Assembly: GCA_964465355.1 (NCBI GenBank)
Contig: CAYXJZ010000082.1
Location: forward strand, 1 to 15,233
Origin: JAABTL01 sp964465355
GTDB taxonomy: Bacteria; Deinococcota; Deinococci; Deinococcales; Trueperaceae
Direction: 5' to 3'
DNA: 15,233 nucleotides
Below, one piece after another: positions 4,625-11,265 of this stretch. The position numbers and the translations under genes were made by a program. The notes beneath the pieces were generated by a model, which made no database searches, had not been told where the DNA came from, and was given only the letters and a program-made list of their open reading frames with translations. Numbering within the stretch: the first letter of the stretch is position 1; each line of letters opens with the position of its first letter.

Positions 4625-7435
4625 GTGGATGCCCAGACGGACACCTCTCCTGACGCCAGACGGCGTGTGCTCCTGGCTGCAGACCCGGCCCTCGCCTGGC
4701 GAGCCGAGGCCGGGCGCAGCAGCTACGACGAGGTGTGGTCGCCCGCGGCCGGATCGGGCCCGTGGGCGACCGACGACGGCCGGGCGTCGGCCGGCGGCCC
4801 GAAGGTCGCCGACCTCCACGCCTACGCCAGACGACACGCTGCCCCGGAGGCCGACGAGCTCCCGAGGAGGCGCGCCCTGCTCCAGGCGGTCGCCGAGGTG
4901 TTCGGCCCAGATGACGCCGGCGGTTACGCAGCGGTGGGTGCGGCCGCCGTGCGGCAGATCCTGCGGCTGACCGACGATGACCAGGCCTTCCCCTTGGACG
5001 ACCCGCGCACGGCGCGGTGGTGGGCGGTGGCGCAGCGCTACCGCGAGGCTCTGCGGCGCGACGGCCATGTCGATCCGGCCGAGGTCGTGCGGGCGGCCGC
5101 GCAGCGCTTGGGATCGGGTGCGGCAGCTGCGGGGCGCCTGGCGGTGGTGGGTCACCTTGACCTTGGCCCGGACGAGGTGGCGCTGGTCGACGCAGCCGCC
5201 GGGCCAGGCAGCCTCGTCATCCTGCCGCGGCAGCCGGGCTGGACCGAGGTGAACGAGCGCACCGTGCGCGACTTCGAGGCAAGGGGTTGGGTCGCGGACA
5301 CGGCCGAGGCCGCGCCGGCCAGGGCCGATGACCCCTCGCGGACCCTGCTGGCCGTCGCTCTGCCCACCCTGGAGGACGAGGCGCGCTGGGTGGTGGGACG
5401 AGCCAAGGAACTGCTGGCCGACGGCCTGGCCGCCTCTGACCTGGTGCTGACGGCGCGCGACCCGGCGCACTACGCCGAGGCCTTGCGGGTGGCCGCCTGG
5501 GAAGCTGGCGTGCCGCTTCGCATCGACCGGCGCCTGCCGTTGGAACGGTTGAGGGGCGGCGGCGCCCTGGCCGCCTACCTGGCGGCGGTGGCAGAGGATG
5601 GCGCCTTCGAGACCACCCTGGCCTTCCTGGCGCACCCCCTGGTGGGTCGCCTGTCGGCAGAGGAGATCGCGCGCCTGCGGCGCTGGCGTCCTTCCACCCC
5701 GAGGGCCTGGGCGCGCGGCCTGGACGACGACAGCCTCAGGACCGCCCTTGCCTGGCCAGATCGCGACAGCCCAGCCGGCTGGCAACGGCTGCTTGGCGGC
5801 GCCTGGTGGGGGCTTGGCCTCCTGCCAGCCGGGGCCGCGCCCGATCCAGTCCAGCGGCTGTTCGATGATGACGACTCGGCGTCGAAGGCGGCGGGGACCA
5901 CCCCCCTCGACCCCGCCTCGCATCCCGAGCTGGGTGCCCACCCCGATCTGATGGCGGCCTGGGCCGAGGCCCTGGCGCAGCTCCCGGCGCTGGCCGGCCC
6001 GGACGGACGGGTTACCCGCGCGGCGGTGCTGCGGCAGCTACGCGAGGCCCTGCGCTACCTGACGGTGCCAGACCCCGAGGGCCAGGACCACCCATCGCCC
6101 CTGTGGCTGCGGCCGTTGGAGGCCGTGCTCGGCACCACGGTCCCCCATGTGTTCCTGCTGGGGGCGGTGGAGGGCTGGTTCCCCCTGGCCGTGCAGGACG
6201 ATCCGGTGCTCGGCTCCTTCGAGCGTGCCGCCTTGGCAGCCGCCGGCCTGCCCTTCGCCACGGCCGGCCAGACGGCGCGCCGCGAGCTGCTGCTGGCCTG
6301 GGGTCTGCGCGCCGCCGCCGGCGCCTCGCTCACCCTGACGGTGCCGGCGCAGACAGGCGGCGACGCGCGGCTGCCCAGCGTCCTGCTCGGTCGCTGGGGC
6401 CTCGATCCCGTCGCGCCGCCGCCGGCGCCACCTGCCACCCCCCAGGCCTTCCGCGCCGCCGCCCTGCGAGCGCCGTCGGTCCCTGACCACGCCGACCCGG
6501 CGCTGGCGCTGGCCAGGCTGGCCTACGCACAGCTCCGCGCCCGCGAGCTGTCGCCCGAATGGGGGCCGGACGACGGCTTCGCCGGCCTTCCCTTCGAGCC
6601 GGACGCCCACACCTGGTCGGCGTCGCAACTGCTCTCGCTCAGCGGCTGCCGCTTCCGCTGGTGGCTGCAGCGGGTGTGGGGCCTGTCGGCTCCGGAGGAA
6701 GGCGCCACCGAGCTCACGCCGCTGCTCAAAGGCCGCCTCTACCACGCCACCCTCGAGCTGGCGCTCGGTCCGGCCATCGGCCTTGGCGGCGAGGAGGCAA
6801 GGGTCGTGGCCCTCGATCGGCTGGAGCAGGCCTTCGCCGAGGCCGAGCGCCTCGATCGGCTGGACGAGGTGGTGCCGAACTGGCCGCGCTGGCGAGAGGA
6901 GCACCTGGCCGCGCTGCGCGGCCTGCTGCAGAGCGAGGCCTTCCTGCCTGCCGAGCGCAGCCTGCTGGAGATCGAGCGTGAGTTCGACGGTGACTGGCGC
7001 GGTTGGCGGGTCACCGGCCGGGTCGACCGCATCGACCGTGGCCCGGGGGGCCTGCACCTGCTCGACCTCAAGCTGGGTTCGACGGCCGGGGCGCTGGCCC
7101 GCGACGCCGAGCTGGATCCGAGGCTGGACCTGCAGTTGCCGCTCTACCGCGAGGTGGCGGCCCCGGCCATGTACCCGGACGAGCCGCTGGCAGGCGCAGC
7201 CTACTTCTCGCTGAGCAAGGTGGCCGAGATCCGCGTCAAGACGCCGGAGGAGGCCGACCTGGAGGAGCTCTTCACCCGCCTGCGCGCCTCCCTGCGGGCC
7301 GGCTTCTTCCCCGTCGAACCGCACCCGGACGTCTGCCGCCGCTGCGACCTCGAACTCGTCTGCCGCAAGGGACCGGCTCCCCACGCCCACCTGCTGCGCA
7401 AGCCGCCGCCCTACCGGGTGCCGGTGGGATCGTGA
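4625..7435 (+). CDS. addB: AddB-like PD-(D/E)XK nuclease with Fe-S cluster, double-strand-end resection subunit
   Basis: This 936-aa protein is the likely AddB partner of an AddAB helicase-nuclease that resects DNA ends for RecA. The C-terminal RecB-type nuclease is clear: KGRLYH with His707, GRVDRID with Asp801, LLDLKLGS with Asp814 and Lys816, and QLPLY (837-841). Four cysteines, C675 (LSGCRFRWW) and C904-x2-C907-x5-C913 (VCRRCDLELVC), match the 4Fe-4S staple of B. subtilis AddB, including the C-terminal spacing. The N-terminal two thirds should be the inactive helicase-like scaffold that scans for Chi; no GxxxxGK[ST] Walker A is visible, whereas B. subtilis AddB keeps one. It is shorter than B. 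subtilis AddB (about 1,166 aa). The GTG at 4625 is chosen because the frame has no better start nearby; an ATG at 4629 is out of frame. The stop overlaps the addA start by 4 nt (GTGA), so translation is probably coupled. The family is firm for the C-terminus; orthology of the N-terminus is inferred from context. Confidence 0.85.
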   Translation: MDAQTDTSPDARRRVLLAADPALAWRAEAGRSSYDEVWSPAAGSGPWATDDGRASAGGPKVADLHAYARRHAAPEADELPRRRALLQAVAEVFGPDDAGGYAAVGAAAVRQILRLTDDDQAFPLDDPRTARWWAVAQRYREALRRDGHVDPAEVVRAAAQRLGSGAAAAGRLAVVGHLDLGPDEVALVDAAAGPGSLVILPRQPGWTEVNERTVRDFEARGWVADTAEAAPARADDPSRTLLAVALPTLEDEARWVVGRAKELLADGLAASDLVLTARDPAHYAEALRVAAWEAGVPLRIDRRLPLERLRGGGALAAYLAAVAEDGAFETTLAFLAHPLVGRLSAEEIARLRRWRPSTPRAWARGLDDDSLRTALAWPDRDSPAGWQRLLGGAWWGLGLLPAGAAPDPVQRLFDDDDSASKAAGTTPLDPASHPELGAHPDLMAAWAEALAQLPALAGPDGRVTRAAVLRQLREALRYLTVPDPEGQDHPSPLWLRPLEAVLGTTVPHVFLLGAVEGWFPLAVQDDPVLGSFERAALAAAGLPFATAGQTARRELLLAWGLRAAAGASLTLTVPAQTGGDARLPSVLLGRWGLDPVAPPPAPPATPQAFRAAALRAPSVPDHADPALALARLAYAQLRARELSPEWGPDDGFAGLPFEPDAHTWSASQLLSLSGCRFRWWLQRVWGLSAPEEGATELTPLLKGRLYHATLELALGPAIGLGGEEARVVALDRLEQAFAEAERLDRLDEVVPNWPRWREEHLAALRGLLQSEAFLPAERSLLEIEREFDGDWRGWRVTGRVDRIDRGPGGLHLLDLKLGSTAGALARDAELDPRLDLQLPLYREVAAPAMYPDEPLAGAAYFSLSKVAEIRVKTPEEADLEELFTRLRASLRAGFFPVEPHPDVCRRCDLELVCRKGPAPHAHLLRKPPPYRVPVGS

Positions 7436-10125
7436 GCGGCGGCGCCGACGGCAAGGGTGCAGGGGCCGCTGCCGGCCCCGGCCTCCTCGACCCCGCCCAG
7501 CAGGAGGCCGCCCATGCCCCCCGCAGCGTGGTGGTCACTGCAGGCGCTGGCACAGGCAAGACCCACATGCTCTCCCACCGCTACCTGCACCACCTACGGC
7601 AGGGCTTCCGCCCGCTGCAGGTGGTGGCCGTCACCTTCACCCGCCGCGCCGCCGAGGAGCTGCGCGCCCGCATCCGCGAGGTGGTCAGGCGGGCGCTGGA
7701 AGGCGGCGAAGGACTGGACCCCGAGATGCTGGCCGAGGTGGAGGCCGCCCCCATCGGCACCATCCACGCCTTGGCCCAGACCATCTGCCGCCGCTACCCG
7801 GAGGCGGCCGGGGTGCCGCCCGACTTCTCGGTGGTGGACGAGCTGGACGGTCAACTGTGGCAGACCGAGGCCCTGGACGATGCCCTTGCCCGCCTGCCGT
7901 CGCAGGCCCTGGGCAGCATGCCCTTCGAGCAGCTCGGCCAGGCGCTGCGCAGCGCGCTGGATGACCCGCGCAGGGCCGAGGCCGCCTTGGCGGTGGACGC
8001 AGCGCAGGTCAAGGACCGTCTGGACGCCGCGCGCCGCGCCGCCTTCGCCCAGAGCGCAGGCAGTCCGGCCTGGGCCGACGACCTTGCCTTCCTGGCCGGC
8101 TTCCGCGGGCCGGCAGGCCACGCCAGCGAAGGCTGGCGGGCGGTGGCTGTCGAGCACGCCGACAGGCTGTTGGCGCTGGGTCCGGACGCCGACCCCGAGC
8201 AGACGCGCGCATCCTGGGAAGCCCTCAGCACCCTGCGCTACAGCCTTGGCGCCAAGAAGGACTGGGACGGCCCGCCGCTGGACGAGGTGAAGGCGGCGAT
8301 GAAGCGCATCAGGCAGATGGCCGAGGCCGCCTGGGCCGACGGCATGGGCGCGGCCGGCTTGGCCTGGGGACCGCTGGAGGAACAGGCCCATCGGCACACC
8401 CGAGGGCTGCGGCAGACCCTGGAGTCGGTGCTGACCACCATCACCGAACGCAAGCGGCGCGCCAAGTCGCTCACCTTCGCCGACCTGGAGACCCACGCCC
8501 TGCTGGCCCTTCGCTCGGCCGAGGTGAGGCTCGACCTGCACCGCCGCTGGCGGGCGCTGCTGGTCGACGAGGTGCAGGACGTCAACCCGACCCAGGCCGA
8601 GCTGCTCGGCCTGCTGCGCGCCCCTGACGCACCGCTCACCGCCGTGGGCGACCTCAAGCAGTCGATCTACGGCTTTCGCGGCGCGGCGCCTCAGGTGCTG
8701 GCCGAGCTGCGGCGGGCGGTGGAGGCCGAGCCGGACGGCAGGGTGGTGAGCCTCGGCACCTCCTACCGCACGCACCATGGCCTGGTCGACGCCGTCAACC
8801 GCGTCTTCGACAGGGCGCTCGGTGAGGCGGCCGGTCCGCTGCAGGCGCGGCGCGAGGCCTGGACCGAGGCGGGCGAGACCATGCGGCTGCGCGTCCTGTC
8901 GGCGGAGGGCGCAGGCGACCCGGCCGCCGCAGAGGCGGAGTCCATCGCGCTGGCCCTCGGCGAGCTGCTGCAGGCCCAGCCGCCGCTGACGATCGAGGAC
9001 CGCGGCCGTCGCCGGCCGCTGGCGGTGGGCGACGTGGCGGTGCTGGCGCGCAGCCACGCCACCCTGGCGCAACTGGAGGCGCGCCTGCCCGCCCACGGCC
9101 TGCCGGTGCTCAACGCGGGCGGCGGCGACGTGCTGGCCACCCAGGAGGCCACCGACGCCCGCGCCCTGCTGCGCGCCGTCGTCGATCCGACCGACGGCGT
9201 GGCCGTCGCCGGCCTGCTGCGCTCGCCCTACGTGGCGGCAGGCGACCGCGCCATCGCGGCCTTCGCCATGCGCCACGGCCACGGCCGCCGCGGTCGCGGT
9301 GACGGGTCGCCACCGTGGTGGACGCTGCTCGACCAGGCCGACGACCCTGCCATGGCCCGCGGCGGCGCGCTGCTGGCCGAGCTGCGCCGGGCGAGGGAGG
9401 CGGGCGCAGGCGCCAGCGAGCTGCTGCGACTGGCGGACGACCGCACGGGGGTCGGCGCGGTGCTGGCCAACATGCCGCAGGGGCCGAGGCGGGTGGCCGA
9501 CCTCGGGGGTGTCGTCGACCTGCTGCAGCGCCTCGAGCAGCGCCTGCCGGAGGCCCTCGGCGTGGTCCGCCGCCTCGAGCGGCTGGTGGCGGCCGGCGTC
9601 AAGGTGCAGCGGCCACCGCTGCGTGCGCGGGGGGCCGTCGCGCTGCTCACCATCCACGCGGCCAAGGGCCTCGAATGGCCGGTGGTGGTGGTCGCCGACC
9701 TCTCCGGCAGCGGCCGCGAGCAGCGCGACGACGTGCTCATCGACCCCGAGCTCGGCTTCACGCTGCGCTGGTCCGACCATCGCGGCGGGCGGGTGGAGCC
9801 CGCCAGCTTCCGCCACGCTGCCGCCATGGCCAAGGCGAGGGAGGAGGAGGAAGCGCGCCGCCTCGCCTACGTGGCCTTCACCAGGGCCCGCGACCTGCTC
9901 ATCCTCAGCGACAGGGGCCGCCGTCGCGGCGGCCTGAGCCGGGCCTTGGGCGACGCCCTCGAACTGGCCGGCGTGGCCGGCGAGGAGGTGCGCCTGCGCG
10001 CCGCCGACGTCGGTGCGCCACCCGACCCGCCGCAGCCGCCCGCGCCCGACCCCGGTCATCCCGGATGGCGCAGGGAGCCCGCTGCCGGAGCCGACCCGGC
10101 CGGGTCGGGCGGGAAGGTAGCCTAG
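7432..10125 (+). CDS. addA: AddA-like UvrD/Rep-family helicase lacking the C-terminal nuclease domain
   Basis: This 897-aa superfamily 1A helicase is probably the motor of the AddAB complex, translocating 3'-5' on single-stranded DNA. Motifs in order: Q-motif region (LLDPAQQEAA, 18-27), Walker A TAGAGTGKT (36-44), Ia TFTRRAAEELRAR (68-80), motif II VDEVQD (378-383), motif III VGDLKQSIYGFRGA (405-418), motif IV region LGTSYRTHHGLVDAVN, motif V TIHAAKGLEW (ending 749), and motif VI YVAFTRARD (813-821). VGDLKQSIYGFR is close to the AddA form VGDVKQSIYRFR. Only about 77 residues follow motif VI, and they are Pro/Gly/Ala-rich with no PD-(D/E)XK motif, so the nuclease found in most AddA proteins (about 1,100-1,250 aa) is absent. 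A missed frameshift is unlikely, because sbcD begins 6 nt after the stop. GTG 7432 overlaps the addB stop; the frame is open upstream but lies inside addB. Confidence 0.87.
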   Translation: MSGGADGKGAGAAAGPGLLDPAQQEAAHAPRSVVVTAGAGTGKTHMLSHRYLHHLRQGFRPLQVVAVTFTRRAAEELRARIREVVRRALEGGEGLDPEMLAEVEAAPIGTIHALAQTICRRYPEAAGVPPDFSVVDELDGQLWQTEALDDALARLPSQALGSMPFEQLGQALRSALDDPRRAEAALAVDAAQVKDRLDAARRAAFAQSAGSPAWADDLAFLAGFRGPAGHASEGWRAVAVEHADRLLALGPDADPEQTRASWEALSTLRYSLGAKKDWDGPPLDEVKAAMKRIRQMAEAAWADGMGAAGLAWGPLEEQAHRHTRGLRQTLESVLTTITERKRRAKSLTFADLETHALLALRSAEVRLDLHRRWRALLVDEVQDVNPTQAELLGLLRAPDAPLTAVGDLKQSIYGFRGAAPQVLAELRRAVEAEPDGRVVSLGTSYRTHHGLVDAVNRVFDRALGEAAGPLQARREAWTEAGETMRLRVLSAEGAGDPAAAEAESIALALGELLQAQPPLTIEDRGRRRPLAVGDVAVLARSHATLAQLEARLPAHGLPVLNAGGGDVLATQEATDARALLRAVVDPTDGVAVAGLLRSPYVAAGDRAIAAFAMRHGHGRRGRGDGSPPWWTLLDQADDPAMARGGALLAELRRAREAGAGASELLRLADDRTGVGAVLANMPQGPRRVADLGGVVDLLQRLEQRLPEALGVVRRLERLVAAGVKVQRPPLRARGAVALLTIHAAKGLEWPVVVVADLSGSGREQRDDVLIDPELGFTLRWSDHRGGRVEPASFRHAAAMAKAREEEEARRLAYVAFTRARDLLILSDRGRRRGGLSRALGDALELAGVAGEEVRLRAADVGAPPDPPQPPAPDPGHPGWRREPAAGADPAGSGGKVA
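10118..10123 (+). promoter_or_regulatory. Possible -10 element before sbcD, at the addA stop
   Basis: TAGCCT fits TAnnnT, overlaps the addA TAG stop (10123-10125), and ends 8 nt before the sbcD ATG at 10132. It is the same hexamer as upstream of the yeiH-like gene. An SD-like AGGG (10124-10127) lies 4 nt before the ATG, so ordinary coupled translation is equally possible here. Confidence 0.28.
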
Positions 10126-10131
10126 GGCCTC

Positions 10132-11265
10132 ATGCTGCGCATCCTGCACCTGGCCGACCTGCATCTTGGCTGGACCCCGAAGGGCCTGCCATCCGACCAG
10201 GCAGCCGCCCGTCGGGAGCGCCGCGACGCCATGCTGGCCCAGGCCGTCGACCTGGCCTTGGCCGAGCAGGTCGACCTCGTGCTGATCGCCGGCGATCTCT
10301 TCGAGAGCTACCGGCCGAGCGCCGCCACCCTTGCGCTGGCCTTGCAGCAGCTCGGCCGTCTGCAAGCCGCCGGGGTGGCGCTGGTGACCGTGCCAGGCAA
10401 CCACGACGAGCTGAGCTACGCGCAGTCCGTCTACAGGGTGGAGGCCGCGCGCTGGCCAGGCCTGTTGGTGACCCGCCCCGACCCCGGCCTGGTGCGCAGC
10501 ATCAGCATCAAGGGCCAAGATGTGCATCTGAGCGGCCTGGCCTACGTCGGCGGCCTCACCAGGGCCCACCGCCCCATCGGCGACTGGCGCCGCGGCGATG
10601 AGCACGGCCTCCACCTGGCCATCGCCCACGGCACCTTGCTGCGCTCGGGCAGCGTCTTCGGCGGCGAGCGCTCGCTGCCCATCGACCAAGCCGCCTTGGG
10701 GGCCGCCGGCTTCGACTACGTGGCGCTCGGCCACATCCACGTCCCGCAGACCATCGAGCTGGGCAGGGGCCCCGCTGTGTACCCCGGCTGCGTCGGTGGC
10801 AAGGGACTGGACGACCTCGGCGCAACGCACTGGACGCTGGTCGAGTGGCAGGACGGACGCAGCCGTGTCATGCAGCTGCCCGCCATGGTCCAGCCCATGC
10901 GGCTGCAGGAGGTGGACCTTGGCGACTTCGACGACGTCGCGGCGCTCGAGGATGCGCTCTCGGTCATGGCCGACCCGGACGCCATGCTGCGCTTGCGGCT
11001 CACAGGCGCCCTGAGCTTCCCCCTCGACGTGACCAGCCTGAAGGCGCGGCTGGCCGGCCACTTCTTCCACCTCGAGATCGAGGACGACAGCAGCGCCATC
11101 GACGAAGGCATGCTCGAGGCATGGGCGGAACCGCCGACGGTGCGCGGCGCCTTCGTCCGTGCCATGCGCGCGAAGCTCCAGCAGGCACCGGACGCCACGA
11201 CGAGGCGCCTGCTGCAACGCGCCCTGCGCTACGGCCTGCACGCCTTCGAGGCCGGCGATGGCTGA
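10132..11265 (+). CDS. sbcD: SbcD/YhaO-like (Mre11-type) metallophosphoesterase nuclease
   Basis: This 377-aa protein is a calcineurin-like phosphoesterase of the Mre11/SbcD class, expected to cut DNA ends, hairpins or protein-blocked ends with two Mn ions while gated by the Rad50-like ATPase downstream. The metal ligands are visible: D9 and H11 (LADLHLG), D55 (AGDLFES), N90-H91 (PGNHDE), H166 (IAHGT), and H201 and H203 (LGHIHVPQ). LADLHLG, rather than the TSDWHLG of classical SbcD, points to the YhaO-type branch. The C-terminal 130 residues form the capping and partner-binding region. The gene starts 6 nt after addA and ends overlapping the ATPase gene by 8 nt, so the two are almost certainly made together. 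SbcD versus YhaO naming is not resolvable by eye; the enzyme class is firm. Confidence 0.9.
   Translation: MLRILHLADLHLGWTPKGLPSDQAAARRERRDAMLAQAVDLALAEQVDLVLIAGDLFESYRPSAATLALALQQLGRLQAAGVALVTVPGNHDELSYAQSVYRVEAARWPGLLVTRPDPGLVRSISIKGQDVHLSGLAYVGGLTRAHRPIGDWRRGDEHGLHLAIAHGTLLRSGSVFGGERSLPIDQAALGAAGFDYVALGHIHVPQTIELGRGPAVYPGCVGGKGLDDLGATHWTLVEWQDGRSRVMQLPAMVQPMRLQEVDLGDFDDVAALEDALSVMADPDAMLRLRLTGALSFPLDVTSLKARLAGHFFHLEIEDDSSAIDEGMLEAWAEPPTVRGAFVRAMRAKLQQAPDATTRRLLQRALRYGLHAFEAGDG

Noticed and set aside
3671..5941. A 756-codon open frame on the minus strand
   Set aside because: It is antisense to lysR and addB, with no recognisable domain and low-complexity Ser/Arg/Gly composition.
7003..7431. 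Upstream extension of the addA frame
   Set aside because: It lies within the conserved nuclease region of addB; the GTG at 7432 in the GTGA overlap is a better start.
11159..11257. Upstream extension of the ATPase frame
   Set aside because: It overlaps the C-terminus of sbcD by about 100 bp; the ATG at 11258 has a well-spaced GAGG and gives a normal Rad50-type N-terminus.
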